Program-made: the position numbers and the translations under genes
Source of the DNA: Betaproteobacteria bacterium
Lineage (GTDB): Bacteria > Pseudomonadota > Gammaproteobacteria > Burkholderiales > SG8-39
DNA: 64,000 nt
Direction: 5' to 3'
Assembly: GCA_016210745.1 (NCBI GenBank)
Contig: JACQTO010000176.1
Coordinates: forward strand, 1-64,000
In this document: positions 44,615 to 55,300 of the stretch, one piece after another
Layout of the letters: each line of letters opens with the position of its first letter
Position numbering within the stretch: the stretch's first letter is position 1
The notes under the pieces: generated by a model
Told to the model about the DNA's origin: nothing
Database searches by the model: none
What the model saw: only the letters and a program-made list of their open reading frames with translations

Positions 44615-47600
44615 CTACTCCACCACCGCCCCCCGCAGCGTCTCGATCACCTGCCGGGTGGCGCGTACGCGTTCCTCGAGGTCCTCGGTCACCCGCTCGA
44701 CGCGCAGTTTGCTCGGGCCGGCCAGCCGCCAGCCGGGGTTCTTGTGCACTAGGGCGATGACCCTGCCGGGATCGAGCGGCGGATGCGGTCCGAACTGGAG
44801 CTGTATGGTCTCGGAGCTTGCATCGAGCCGCGCGAGGGCGAGCGGCTTGCCCAAAATGCGCAGCCGGTGCGCATCGAGCAGCGAGCGCACTGCGGGCGGC
44901 GAGGCGCCGAAGCGGTCGACCAGTTCTTCCTGCATGGCGTCGACGCTTTCGATCGAATCGCAGTTGGCGAGCCGTTTGTAGATGACCAGCCGCTCGTGCA
45001 CGTCGGCGCAGTAGTCGGCGGGCAGCAGGGCGGGCAGGTGCAGATTGATCTCGGTTGCGACGCCGAACGGCTGCGCCAAGTCCGGCTCGCGCCCGGCCTT
45101 GAGCGAGCGCACGGCGTGGTCGAGCATGTCGGCATAGAGGTTGAAGCCGATCTCCTGCATCTCGCCGGACTGCGATTCGCCCAGCACTTCGCCCGCTCCG
45201 CGAATCTCCAGGTCGTGCATGGCGAGGTAAAAGCCCGAGCCCAGTTCCTCCATCGCCTGGATCGCCTCGAGCCGTTTTTTCGCCGCCGCCGAAAGCGCTT
45301 CCCCCGGGGGCGTAAGCAGGTAGGCGTAGGCTTGGTGATGCGAGCGTCCCACGCGCCCGCGCAACTGATGCAATTGCGCCAGGCCGAACTTGTCGGCGCG
45401 ATTGATGACAATGGTATTGGCGGTCGGAATGTCGATGCCGGTCTCGATGATGGTCGAGCACAGCAGCAGGTTGTGGCGTTGCTGCAGAAACTCGCGCATC
45501 ACGCGTTCCAGGTCGCGCTCGCGCATCTGCCCGTGCGCGATGGCGATGCGCGCCTCCGGGACAAGCTTCTCCAGCCGCTCGCGCTGCCCTTCTATGGTGT
45601 CGACCTCGTTGTGCAGAAAGTAGATCTGGCCGCCGCGCTTCAGTTCGCGAAGGCAAGCCTCGCGTATGACGCCGGGAGAATACGTGGCGACGAAAGTCTT
45701 GATCGCCAGGCGCCGCTCGGGGGCCGTCGCGATTACCGACAGGTCGCGCATGCCCTCCAGCGCCATCGCGAGCGTTCGCGGAATGGGCGTCGCGGTGAGA
45801 GTGAGCACGTCGACCTCGGCGCGCAGGCGCTTGAGCGCCTCTTTCTGGCGCACGCCGAAGCGGTGCTCCTCATCGACGATCACCAGGCCCAGGCGCGCGA
45901 ATTTGACGTCGCGCGAGAGCAGCTTGTGCGTGCCGATTGCGATGTCGATCTCTCCCGAGGCGATTCCCTTGAGCGCCGCGGAGGTTTCCTTGCCGGTGCG
46001 AAACCGCGACAGCTCGGCGAGCCTGGCAGGCCAATCGGCGAAACGGTCGGAGAAGGTCTGAAAGTGCTGTTCGGCGAGCAGCGTGGTCGGCGCGAGGACG
46101 GCCACCTGCATGCTGTCGGCTACCGCCATGAATGCCGCGCGCAGGGCAACCTCGGTCTTGCCGAAACCGACATCGCCGCAGATCAACCGATCCATCGGTT
46201 TTCCCTGGCGCATGTCGGAGATCACCGCGTCGATGGCCCCGGACTGGTCCGCGGTCTCCTCGAAACCGAAGCCTTCGGCAAAGGCCTCCACGTCGTGCTG
46301 ACTGGTCTTGAACGAGCGTCCTTGGCGCGCGGCACGCTGCGCGTACAGATGCAGCAATTCCGCGGCGGTGTCGCGCACCTGCGCGGCCGCGCGGCGCTTG
46401 GCCTTGTCCCAGGCGTCGCCGCCGAGCCGGTGCAGTGGCGCGGCCTCCGCCGGACCGCCCGAGTAGCGGCTGATCGCGTGCAATTGCGCCACCGGCACGT
46501 ACAGCTTGTCGTTGTCCGCGTATTCGATCAGCAGGAATTCCTGCATCTGGCCTTTGGTGCCCTCGTTGAATTCGAGATTCACCAGTCCCCTGTACCTGCC
46601 GATGCCGTGCTGCAGGTGCACCACCGGGTCGCCCGCGCGCAGCTCCGATAGGTCGCGCAGCATGCCCTCGACCGAGGTCTGCAGCGCCTTGTTGCGCGCG
46701 GCGCCCGCACGCGCCGTGCCGGCATAGAGCTCGGACTCGGTGATGAGGGCCAAGGCGCCGGGATCGAGGAGAAATCCGTTCGAGAGCGGGGACACTGCGA
46801 GTGCGAATCTCGCCTGCGAATCGAGGAAATCCTGAAAGCCCGCGCAGGATTCCGGCTTCAGCCCATATTCGGCCAGGTACTGGGTGATGGTTTCGCGCCG
46901 GCCGGCCGATTCGGCGAGCAACAGCACACGGCGCCCCGAGCCGGACAGGAACTCCTTGAGCCTGCGCAGAGGGTCCGCTGCACGGCGCTCCACGCCAAGC
47001 TCCGGCAGGGCTCCGGTTGTGATGTCGGACCGCGTTTCGCCCTCCGAAGCGGCACGGATGTCCGTGCGCGCGAATTCTCCGGCCCCGACAAAAAACTCCT
47101 CGGCGGTGAGAAACAACTCACCTGGCGGCAGCAGCGGCCGCATGCGGTCGCCGCGCAGCAACTGGTAGCGCGATTGCGTGTCGCGCCAAAACTCGGTGAA
47201 AGCGGTGTGCACGTCGTGGTGCAAGCACAGTGAAGTCTGCGGCGGCAGGTAATCGAGCAGCGTCGCCGTGGCCTCGAAGAAAAGCGGCAAGTACGACTCG
47301 ACGCCGGCGGGCATGACGCCATTGGAAACGTCCTTGTAAATGGAGCTCTTCGACGGATCTCCCTCGAAGGACTCGCGAAAACGGCTGCGGAACCGGTTGC
47401 GCCCCTCGTCGTCGATCGGGAACTCCCTCGCCGGCAGCAGGCGTACCTCGCTCACTTTGTAGATGGTGCGCTGGGTATCGACGTCGAAGGTGCGAATCGA
47501 CTCGATCGCCTCGTCTTCCAGGTCGATGCGATACGGCAGCGGGCTGCCCATGGGGAAAAGGTCGATCAGGCCGCCGCGCACGCAGTATTCACCCGGGGCG

Positions 47601-48058
47601 ACCACTTGGGTCACGTGTTGATAGCCGGCAAGAGTCATCTGCGCTCGCAGCGCATCGAGCTTGATCGTGCCGCCTTGTTTGAGGAAGAAAGTATAGGCAG
47701 CGAGAAATGCAGGCGGGGCGAGGCGGCACAGCGCGGTGGTTGCGGGCACGATGGCAAGATCGAAGTCGCGCTGCTGGATCCGGTAAAGCGTCGCCAGGCG
47801 CTCCGATACCAGATCGTGATGGGGAGAAAAGCCGTCGTACGGAAGCGTTTCCCAGTCGGGCAGCAGGCACACCCTGAGCTGCGGCGCGAACCAGGCGACT
47901 TCCTCGCGCAAGCGCTGCGCGTCGCGCGCGTAGGCGCAGATCGCCACAACAGGTGAAGCGCGCGCGGCCGCACGTGCGAGGGCCAGCGCGTCGCTCGAAC
48001 CGAATAGGCGCGAGCGTGCCGGAGCCTTTTCGTCGACGAGTACGGCAAGATTCTGCAT
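44615..48058 (-). CDS. mfd: Transcription-repair coupling factor Mfd
   Basis: A 1147-residue DNA translocase that removes stalled RNA polymerase and recruits UvrA. Length matches E. coli Mfd (about 1148). The UvrB-like N-terminal part (LLPDWETLPYDGFSPHHDLV) is followed by the polymerase-interaction domain (DPVVHLQHGIGRYRGLVNLE), the helicase core with Walker A ICGDVGFGKTEVALRAAF near residue 625, IVDEEHRFGVRQKEALK, the RecG-like TRG region and a C-terminal UvrA-inhibiting domain. ATG 48058 was chosen because homology begins there; the frame extends 56 codons further. It is divergent from ispD. Confidence 0.96.
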   Translation of the reverse strand: MQNLAVLVDEKAPARSRLFGSSDALALARAAARASPVVAICAYARDAQRLREEVAWFAPQLRVCLLPDWETLPYDGFSPHHDLVSERLATLYRIQQRDFDLAIVPATTALCRLAPPAFLAAYTFFLKQGGTIKLDALRAQMTLAGYQHVTQVVAPGEYCVRGGLIDLFPMGSPLPYRIDLEDEAIESIRTFDVDTQRTIYKVSEVRLLPAREFPIDDEGRNRFRSRFRESFEGDPSKSSIYKDVSNGVMPAGVESYLPLFFEATATLLDYLPPQTSLCLHHDVHTAFTEFWRDTQSRYQLLRGDRMRPLLPPGELFLTAEEFFVGAGEFARTDIRAASEGETRSDITTGALPELGVERRAADPLRRLKEFLSGSGRRVLLLAESAGRRETITQYLAEYGLKPESCAGFQDFLDSQARFALAVSPLSNGFLLDPGALALITESELYAGTARAGAARNKALQTSVEGMLRDLSELRAGDPVVHLQHGIGRYRGLVNLEFNEGTKGQMQEFLLIEYADNDKLYVPVAQLHAISRYSGGPAEAAPLHRLGGDAWDKAKRRAAAQVRDTAAELLHLYAQRAARQGRSFKTSQHDVEAFAEGFGFEETADQSGAIDAVISDMRQGKPMDRLICGDVGFGKTEVALRAAFMAVADSMQVAVLAPTTLLAEQHFQTFSDRFADWPARLAELSRFRTGKETSAALKGIASGEIDIAIGTHKLLSRDVKFARLGLVIVDEEHRFGVRQKEALKRLRAEVDVLTLTATPIPRTLAMALEGMRDLSVIATAPERRLAIKTFVATYSPGVIREACLRELKRGGQIYFLHNEVDTIEGQRERLEKLVPEARIAIAHGQMRERDLERVMREFLQQRHNLLLCSTIIETGIDIPTANTIVINRADKFGLAQLHQLRGRVGRSHHQAYAYLLTPPGEALSAAAKKRLEAIQAMEELGSGFYLAMHDLEIRGAGEVLGESQSGEMQEIGFNLYADMLDHAVRSLKAGREPDLAQPFGVATEINLHLPALLPADYCADVHERLVIYKRLANCDSIESVDAMQEELVDRFGASPPAVRSLLDAHRLRILGKPLALARLDASSETIQLQFGPHPPLDPGRVIALVHKNPGWRLAGPSKLRVERVTEDLEERVRATRQVIETLRGAVVE

Positions 48059-48219
48059 GGTTCCGGCGTGAAAACTTGGCGGAGTAAGCAAGCGCAATAA
48101 GGGCGCAGAAACGGCAAAACCCGCGTTAAACGGTGCCTTGAATGCGGGCGCGCGTTTCGAACGCGGGAACAACTTATAATTATACCGTTTGGCCATTTCG
48201 GATTTTGCGCGAAATTTCA

Positions 48220-48930
48220 GTGACATCGCGATTCTTCGGCCTCATTCCCGCAGCCGGCAGCGGGTCGCGCTTCGGCGACGAGGCGCCTAAGCAATACCAT
48301 CGGCTTGCCGGCAAGCCGATGCTGGGTCATGCCGTGCAAAGCCTGCTTGCCGCAAGGGAAATCGACACCGTATTCGTGGTGCTGGCAGCAGGCGACGAGG
48401 CGTTCAGAAAGCACGATTGGAGCGAATTCGGCGAACGTCTCGCTCCGCTCTATTGCGGCGGCCCGAACCGCAGGGACAGCGTGCTGAACGGAATCATCGC
48501 TAGCGCGAGCGCGGTGGACGCCGGCGATTGGGTCCTGGTGCACGATGCCGCACGGCCGTGCCTGGGCAAAGCCGAGCTGACGCGATTGATCGCCGAGGTG
48601 AGCGACGACGAGGTCGGCGGCATTCTCGCCGTGCCCGTGGCCGACACGCTCAAGCGCGCCGACGACGAGCGGCGCATCCTCGCCACCGAGCCGCGCGATA
48701 GGATGTGGCAGGCACAGACGCCGCAGATGTTTCGCCATACCGTTCTGCTGCGAGCGCTGGGCGAGCACCCCGAGGCCACGGACGAGGCTGCGGCAGTTGA
48801 GGCCATGGGACTCAGGCCCAAGCTGGTCCAGGGCCGCAGCACCAATCTGAAAGTGACCTATCCGGCCGATCTCGAGTTGGCGGAGTTGATACTTAGCAAA
48901 ATGGGGTCAGGGAAAATGGGGTCAGAGTAA
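48220..48930 (+). CDS. ispD: 2-C-methyl-D-erythritol 4-phosphate cytidylyltransferase IspD
   Basis: A 236-residue nucleotidyltransferase of the MEP isoprenoid pathway. The CTP-binding loop is LIPAAGSGSRFGDEAPKQYH; further motifs are GGPNRRDSVLNGI, VLVHDAARPCLGKAEL and the C-terminal STNLKVTYPADLELAELIL. The start is GTG 48220; there is no ATG near the conserved N-terminus. The last residues SKMGSGKMGSE and the stop come from an inserted GGGGTCAG element and its partial duplicate. The enzyme body is complete, so the tail is probably harmless. Confidence 0.95.
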   Translation: MTSRFFGLIPAAGSGSRFGDEAPKQYHRLAGKPMLGHAVQSLLAAREIDTVFVVLAAGDEAFRKHDWSEFGERLAPLYCGGPNRRDSVLNGIIASASAVDAGDWVLVHDAARPCLGKAELTRLIAEVSDDEVGGILAVPVADTLKRADDERRILATEPRDRMWQAQTPQMFRHTVLLRALGEHPEATDEAAAVEAMGLRPKLVQGRSTNLKVTYPADLELAELILSKMGSGKMGSE

Positions 48931-48997
48931 CATTTCATCAAACCGACGCCGCACGGTTGAAGGCGTTTGGGAAATGTTACTCTGACCCCATTTTCCT
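48897..48997. repeat. GGGGTCAGAGTAAC-family element R4 with duplicated left end
   Basis: The left end occurs twice in tandem, CAAAATGGGGTCAGG at 48897 and GAAAATGGGGTCAGAGTAAC at 48912. The inverse GTTACTCTGACCCCATTTTC lies at 48977-48996. The loop holds an inner pair, CAAACCG and CGGTT. It separates ispD from ispF, provides the ispD stop codon and ends 23 bases before the ispF ATG. Confidence 0.8.
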
Positions 48998-49020
48998 ATT
49001 GGCGCCTATCGGGGACCAGC

Positions 49021-49497
49021 ATGAGAGTCGGAACCGGATTTGATGTGCACGTTCTTGCCGCCGGGCGCAGGCTCGTGATCGGCGGGGTCGATATCCCGTT
49101 CGAAAAGGGTCTCGCAGGCCATTCGGATGCCGATGTGCTGCTGCACGCGATCACCGACGCGCTGCTTGGGGCAGCGGCGCTCGGGGACATCGGGCGGCAT
49201 TTCCCGGATACCGATCCGCGCTGGAAGGATGCCGACAGCCGTTTGCTGCTGCGCGCGGCGGTGGCCAGAGTGCGCGAGGCCGGTTACCGCATCGCCAATG
49301 TCGATGCGACCTTGATCGCGCAGGCGCCGCGGATCGCAGGCTACGTCCCGGCTATGGTGAAGAATATCGCCGCCGATCTCGGACTGCCGGAATCCTGCGT
49401 CAACGTGAAAGGCAAAACCGCCGAGCGGTTGGGCGCAATCGGCCGCGGCGAGGGCATTGCCGCCGAGGCGATAGCGGCGATCGACGCCGCCGCCTGA
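49021..49497 (+). CDS. ispF: 2-C-methyl-D-erythritol 2,4-cyclodiphosphate synthase IspF
   Basis: A 158-residue trimeric enzyme that follows IspD and IspE in the MEP pathway. It opens [20 protein letters not shown] with the zinc-ligand DxH, then [20 protein letters not shown] with the second ligand His, [18 protein letters not shown], and the C-terminal [20 protein letters not shown]. Length and motifs are standard. It is downstream of ispD but separated by an inserted element, which may affect co-expression. Confidence 0.96.
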   Translation: MRVGTGFDVHVLAAGRRLVIGGVDIPFEKGLAGHSDADVLLHAITDALLGAAALGDIGRHFPDTDPRWKDADSRLLLRAAVARVREAGYRIANVDATLIAQAPRIAGYVPAMVKNIAADLGLPESCVNVKGKTAERLGAIGRGEGIAAEAIAAIDAAA

Positions 49498-49542
49498 ATC
49501 GATCGCAGCGCTGGGCGCGCCATAGAACCCAAGGCCTCCCGC

Positions 49543-50043
49543 TTGTTTTTCGCGCTGTGGCCCGATGAGCGGGCGCGGTACGCGCTTACCCGTTGGGTCG
49601 AGGCCTCTTACAGCCGCTGCGGCGGCAGGCGCATGCGCTCCGAGAACCTGCACATCACCATCGCCTTTCTCGGCATGATCGAGCGCGACCGCATCGACGC
49701 GCTGGCGAGGGTCGCTGCGAAAGTCGCCTCGCGCAAGTTCGACCTCGTCCTCGATCAACCAGGCTACTGGAAGCACAACAAAATCGCGTGGCTCGGCGCG
49801 AGCGAAGTTCCCGCAGATCTGGTCTCGATGGTGGACGAACTGCGCGGTGCGCTAACGGCCGGCGGTTTTCAATTCGACCTCAAACCCTTTGTGCCGCACA
49901 TCACCCTGCTGCGCAATGCCCGGCCGCCCAAGGAGATGCCGGCGCTCGATTCGGTGCGATGGACAGTGAACGGATTCGTGCTGCTCTCGTCGGAGCGCGA
50001 TCAGGCCGGGCCGCGCTATCGGGTCGCTGCAGGGCCGTTCTAG
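49543..50043 (+). CDS. thpR: RNA 2',3'-cyclic phosphodiesterase ThpR
   Basis: A 166-residue 2H phosphoesterase with both catalytic motifs: LHITIAFLG near residue 37 and PHITLLRNA near residue 119. It opens with FFALWPDERARYALTRW, the usual start of the family. No ATG lies before the conserved sequence, and TTG 49543 is the best start; a few codons upstream (ASR) are also open. It shares frame with ispF 45 bases upstream and overlaps the convergent hemerythrin gene by 4 bases. Confidence 0.88.
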   Translation: MFFALWPDERARYALTRWVEASYSRCGGRRMRSENLHITIAFLGMIERDRIDALARVAAKVASRKFDLVLDQPGYWKHNKIAWLGASEVPADLVSMVDELRGALTAGGFQFDLKPFVPHITLLRNARPPKEMPALDSVRWTVNGFVLLSSERDQAGPRYRVAAGPF

Positions 50044-50504
50044 TCCTGGCGAGCGCCTGCCGAGCGTTTCTTCGGTTTGTTTCCGATAGCCGCGGACGGA
50101 TCTAGGGCCGCCTTCACCACGACTACGCCGGGAAAAAAAGAAGCGTAATCCTTGTCCCCTGTCATGACGTGGTGTTGCAGCCAGTCTTGCAGGAAAGCAA
50201 TCATGTGCGCCGAAATCTCGACACGGAGCGACTCTTCGTGCAGTGCTTCCAAGCGTGACGCGAATCGCTGGTGTTCGGCCGCATGCGGGGCAAGGTCGGG
50301 GTAGCCGTGAATCTGCATCAGGCTTTCCTCGACCGCGAAATGAACCTGCGTGTATTGGGTAAGCCGGCCAATGGTCGAGTGCACGGCGGACCAACGTTGC
50401 TGCGTGCCTACCGCCTGCTCCAAATCCGAAATGCAATCGATGAGAACCCTGTGTTGTTTATCGATCTCGGGAATGCCGACCGAGAACTCCTCCTTCCACT
50501 CCAT
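50040..50504 (-). CDS. Bacteriohemerythrin-like protein
   Basis: A 154-residue diiron oxygen-binding protein. The ligand pattern is complete: IDKQHRVLIDCISDL (His), TQVHFAVEESLMQIHGYPDL (HxxxE), APHAAEHQRF (HxxxH) and LQDWLQHHVMTGDKDYASFF (HxxxxD). Such proteins carry or sense oxygen, or feed it to membrane enzymes. The ATG follows AAGGAG. The last 25 residues are a Lys/Arg-rich tail beyond the fold. It lies downstream of the three-kinase operon in the same direction with a 280-bp gap, in which nothing else was seen. Confidence 0.92.
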   Translation of the reverse strand: MEWKEEFSVGIPEIDKQHRVLIDCISDLEQAVGTQQRWSAVHSTIGRLTQYTQVHFAVEESLMQIHGYPDLAPHAAEHQRFASRLEALHEESLRVEISAHMIAFLQDWLQHHVMTGDKDYASFFPGVVVVKAALDPSAAIGNKPKKRSAGARQD

Positions 50505-50784
50505 TTTTTTGCTCCTTATGTTGAAGCATGAATTGCCAGCCGGAGCCTAGCCAGTTTTGTGCCAAAGAGCCATCGTGGTTGCAACAAATATCTATTGACA
50601 AAAGGTAACGTAAGCCAAACGTCAACGGAATGGGTGGGGTTGACCCTCGGTTTGGCTTTCAGCAATGCGGATTTCGCACTGAACGATAGGCAGGCCGCAC
50701 CGGCAGAAGGGCAACGGCTGGCACAGGTGGGTATGGCAGAGATGTTAGCTCGGAGAGGCGATCAGTGGGAAGACGGCGCGAACC

Positions 50785-52398
50785 TCAGATGGGCCCAGCG
50801 GAAGCGACAAGTAAGGGGAAAACCGCCCGAATCTCGGTACCGGCGCCCGTCGTGGACTTGATCTCGACCGACCCGCCGACGTGTTTGGCCCGAATCTGCA
50901 TTCCGAACAGTCCGAGGTTTCCGGGCTCGCTCCCATTTCCCTCGTGGCCGGCATTGCAGTCGAACCCGTTTCCGTTGTCGCGTATCCCGAGTTCCAGTTC
51001 ATCGGCGCTCTGGTGCAAATGAACCCAGACCTCGGTCGCCTTCGCATGGTGCAAGACGTTGCGCAGGCCCTCCTGCAACACGCGAAAGCAGGCCTTCTCC
51101 ACTTGCCTGGGCGCCCGTACGTCGGGCTTCGTGGCGTCAATATGCAACTTCCAGCCGCCTGCCGCAGCCTGCCGCTCGCAGTATGCGTGCAGTGCCGCGT
51201 CGAGCCCGAAGTCTTCCAACTCTGGGGGAGCGAGATCCATCACCAATTTGCGGATTAGCGTGGTTGCGTGCGCCGTCACGGCGAGCGCTTGATCCTGGGG
51301 AGTATCCGTCTGCGCGCCGCCGGCACCGGACCCCGCCATCTGGAGATAGAACTTCAAGGCCATCAGTTGTTGCCCCAACTCCTCGTGCAATTCGTAGGCG
51401 ATTCTGCGGCTCTCTTCCTCTTGGGCTGTAGCGAGCCGCGCGCTCAGCGCCTCCAGTTGCCGCATGAGCTGCTCGCGCACTTGCTCGGCCTGTCTGCGCT
51501 CGGTGATGTCGCGCAGGATGACCGTGAACAGTCTATTGGGCGATACGCCGGATTGCGACACCGTGGCCTCGATCGGGAATTCCTCGCCGCTTGCGCGCAC
51601 TCCGCAGATCTGCCCGTACGTTCCGATCGAACGGTTGCTCTGCCCGGTCGCGCCAAAGGCGCGAACGTGCTGTTCGTGCGACGCGCGGAAGCGTTCCGGG
51701 AGCAGAACGCTCAGGGACCGGCCGATCATGGCGGCGGCGGGGTGTCCAAACAAGCGCTCGGCCGCTGAATTGAACAGGACCACGCGCTGCTCCTCATCGA
51801 CGCTGACGATGCCTTCACCGACCGAACGGTAAATCTCGTCCAGCCGGTCCCTGCTCTCGCGCAGAGCTTGGTTCAACTCCTGCGTGCGCGTCAGCGCCGC
51901 TTCGAGGGCTTCCTCCGCCCGCTTGCGCTCGGCCACCTCCCGAGTCAACTGCTCATTGGCCTGCTGCAATTGCAGGTTTTGAATCCTGAGCTGCTCTCTT
52001 GCCGCGGACAGGGCCAGGTGCGTTTTGATCCGCGCCAGAACCTCCTGGGCATGGTAGGGCTTGTCGATGTAGTCGACCGCGCCGAGCTCGAATCCCTTGG
52101 TCCTGTCGGCGGTGTCCGTGAGAGAGCTCAAGAAGATGACCGGGATGTCGCGCGTGCGCTCGTCTGCTTTCAGGCGGCGGCAGACTTCGAATCCGTCGAC
52201 TCCGGGCATCCGGATGTCCAGCAGGATCAGCGCGGGCTGCTTGGCCTGCACGCTGCGCAGGGCCAATTCGCCGTCACTCGTCGGCCGTACCCGATAGCCG
52301 GCTTCGGTCAGGATATTGGCCAATAACTTGAGATTGGCCACCGTATCGTCGACGACCAGAATATCGCCGGCGGGAGCTGCATCAGTGTTCGCGTTCAT
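50785..52398 (-). CDS. Receiver-PAS histidine kinase of the NarX/HisKA_3 type
   Basis: A 537-residue soluble kinase. The N-terminal receiver (ILVVDDTVANLKLLANIL) has phospho-Asp61 in LILLDIRMPGVDG and the Lys switch VDYIDKPYHAQEVL. A coiled coil leads to a PAS domain (RSVGEGIVSVDEEQRVVLFN), then the HisKA_3 helix RRIAYELHEELGQQLMALKF with His338 and an ATPase ending GNLGLFGMQIRAKHVGG. It has an input receiver and a kinase core but no DNA-binding output. Its start overlaps the stop of the upstream hybrid kinase (ATGA), so it may be phosphorylated by its operon neighbours. Confidence 0.9.
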   Translation of the reverse strand: MNANTDAAPAGDILVVDDTVANLKLLANILTEAGYRVRPTSDGELALRSVQAKQPALILLDIRMPGVDGFEVCRRLKADERTRDIPVIFLSSLTDTADRTKGFELGAVDYIDKPYHAQEVLARIKTHLALSAAREQLRIQNLQLQQANEQLTREVAERKRAEEALEAALTRTQELNQALRESRDRLDEIYRSVGEGIVSVDEEQRVVLFNSAAERLFGHPAAAMIGRSLSVLLPERFRASHEQHVRAFGATGQSNRSIGTYGQICGVRASGEEFPIEATVSQSGVSPNRLFTVILRDITERRQAEQVREQLMRQLEALSARLATAQEEESRRIAYELHEELGQQLMALKFYLQMAGSGAGGAQTDTPQDQALAVTAHATTLIRKLVMDLAPPELEDFGLDAALHAYCERQAAAGGWKLHIDATKPDVRAPRQVEKACFRVLQEGLRNVLHHAKATEVWVHLHQSADELELGIRDNGNGFDCNAGHEGNGSEPGNLGLFGMQIRAKHVGGSVEIKSTTGAGTEIRAVFPLLVASAGPI

Positions 52399-55300
52399 GC
52401 GGTCGTCCCTGGCACAAATGAGTCTAGCAGTGTAAGCAGTTCCTTGAACTGCAGGTTCTTCACCATGCCGCGCAGCCGCGCGCCGAGTTTGTCGTCGATA
52501 GCGACGATTCTTCCGGCCACCTCCAGGCAGCGATCGCCGTCGAGCAGCACTGCAGCCTCGCGCAACTCGCCGAGCAATGCCGCGGGCAGCCTTTCGAGCT
52601 GCGCCCCAGCCGATTCGCCTGCATCGATGATGTTCGCCGCCTGCGATTCCGTGTACACGAAGCGCACGCCCAGATGCTTCGTCAGAGCCTCGAATATCTC
52701 CGCATCGCCGTAGGGCTTGCGGATGAAATCGTCGCAGCCCGCCGCCAGAATCTCCTGCCGTTCTTCTTCCAGGGCGTGGGCGGTCACGGCGACGATCTTG
52801 GTCTTGGACCCGATCGCGCTTGTCCTGATTCTCCGCGTGGCTTCGAGCCCGTCCATTTCGGGCATGCGGATGTCCATCCAGACGAGGTGCGGATGCCACT
52901 GCTCGCATAGCGCCACCGCCTCGCGGCCGTTGGCGGCGTCGCGCAGATCGAATCCCAGCGGCTCGATCAAAGCGTGCAGAAGCTCGCGGTTCTCCCGCTG
53001 GTCCTCGGCGATGAGCAGCCGATAGCGATGTTGTCCCGGTGCGAGGCCGGCGATTCGCCCGCGGTCCGATACTGCCGGGACTCGGTCTGATCGGTCGGTG
53101 GGGCGCAGTGGAATCTCGAAATAGAAGACCGAGCCACGGCCCGGTCTGGTCGTGAAACCGATCGTTCCGCCCATGAGTTCGACGTATTGCTTGCTGATGT
53201 ACAACCCCAGACCGGTTCCGGTTTGCGCGCCTGGCATGCTGCGCAACCGTCCGAAGGCGGAAAAGATGCCGGTGCTGTCCTTTTCGTCCATGCCCGGACC
53301 TGAATCCTCCACCTCGAAGCGCACCCACGCGAATGGTTCCGGCTTCCGCGGCGTGATCGCGGCCCGCAGGGATATTCCGCCGGTCCCGGTGAACTTGATC
53401 GCGTTGCCGACCAGGTTGAGCAGTACCTGGCGCAGTTTCCGTTCGTCCGCGGTGACATACCGAGGCATCTCCGGGGAAAGGACCATTTCGAGTGTCAATC
53501 CTTTCCCGTCCGCCTCGACATGCATCAGCGATCGGATCTCGTGCAATAGGCGGTGCAGATCGAAACCGGTTTCCTCGATCGCCGCGTGACCCGATTCGAC
53601 CTTGGAGATTTCCAGCACATTGTTGATCAGTCCCAGAAGGTGTTCGCCGCTGTTGTTGATGATGTCCAAATGGCGTGTCTGCTCCGGCGTAACATCCTTG
53701 GCGTTTCTCATCAGCCGGCCGAAGCCGAGAATCGCGTTGAGCGGCGTGCGCAGCTCATGGCTTACGTTGGCGAGAAAAGCCGCTTTCGCTTCGTTTGACT
53801 GCTCGGCCCTGATGCGCTCGGCTTCGGTCTCGCGCAGCAACTGCTCCGCTTTCTCGCGCTGGCTGATGTCCCGCAGAATCACGGTGTAGAGTTTTTGTCC
53901 GGGGGTACTCGCCTGCGATATGGTTGCCTCGAAGGGAAAGAGTTCACCGTCGGCCCGTTGCCCGACAAGCGGCTTCTGTGACGCCATCGAGCGCGCCGTC
54001 ACGGCGGTTCTCCCGAAAGTCTCGATGTGGGTTCGGTGAATTTCGCGATAAGGTTCCGGTATGAATCGGTCGAGTGTTTGGCCGATGGCTTCGGCGGCGG
54101 AACAGCGGAAGATCTTTTCCGCCGCTGCGTTGAAAAGGATGATCCGCTGGTCCTGATCCAGCGCGATGATCGCATCCATCGCCGTGCGGATGATCGCGGA
54201 GAAACGCTCTTCGCTCGCGCGCATCGCATCCTCCGCGCGCTTGCGCTCGGTGATGTCCTGGGTGATCCCCAATCCTCCGCGCAGCGCGCCCGTTTCGTCG
54301 AACTCCAGGTAAGCCTTCTCGCGCACCCATTTGACCTGTCCGTCCAACACGATCCGGTGCTCGATGTCATACGGCGCGCCGTGCATACCGGCTTGCCACT
54401 GCGTGTCCACGTATTGGCGGTCGTCGGGATGGATGGTGCTCAAGAACGTCTCATAACTCATCGGCGTTCCCTTGGGCAGACCGAAGATGCGGTGGTTCTC
54501 GTCGGACCATGTCAGGATGTTGCGCCGGGTGTCGAGCCGCCAACTGCCGACTTGGCCGACCGTCTGCGCCCGTTCCAAATCCTCCCGGCTTTGGCGCAGC
54601 GCCTCCTCGGCTTGCTTGCGCTCGGTGATGTCCATGCCCGTGCCGATGACGCGGACCAAACGCCGGTGCTCGCCGTCGCCTGCGAAGATCGCGTGGCCCC
54701 GGGCGGTGAGCCATCGCTGCGCGCCGTCGGGCCTGACGATCCGGTACTCCGTGTCGTACAGCCCGTCGCCGGCCGGGTCGAGCGCGGCGCGGACATCGGC
54801 AGCGACGCGCGGGCGATCCTCCTCGTGAACGAAGGCCAGGAACTCCTCGATGCTCATCGCGCGCCGGTCGCCCGTGCCGAATATCTCGTTGGCACGATGG
54901 TCGAATTCGATGAGACCGTTGTCCTGGCGATACTCCCAGACGGTCAACTCCGCGATTTCCAGCGCCACCGCCAGCCGGTGCTGGCTCTCGCGCAGCGCTG
55001 CTTCCGCCTGGCGCCGTTTCGCATCGGCGCGGTCGAGCGCGCGCGCGGTCCAGAACACCAGTGCCGCGAGCGCGAGCATCAACACCAGCACCAGCAGGGC
55101 GAGGTCCATGCCGACCCCGTAGAAACCTTGATCCAGCCCCCACCAGACCAGCCAGCCGAGAACCGCCGGCAGCAGCAGCACCGCCGGCAGCAGCCAACGC
55201 GCCAATTGGGCGGCCGGGCCGGGCGTCGTCAACACGCTGGCCAGCCCGTCCTCCCGGGCGAGGACCAGCCCGATGGCGAGCAGCACAAACGATAACGCCG

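Noticed and set aside
44783..46651. A 622-codon open frame on the plus strand opposite mfd
   Set aside because: It is fully antisense to a conserved enzyme, has no recognisable domain, and its composition is what codon-position GC bias produces in a high-GC genome.
50505..50784. A regulatory RNA in the gap after the kinase operon
   Set aside because: No strong hairpin, promoter or repeat could be seen there.
50559..50861. A possible 100-residue gene between the hemerythrin and the third kinase
   Set aside because: It overlaps the kinase's coding end, lacks a ribosome site and has no familiar sequence.
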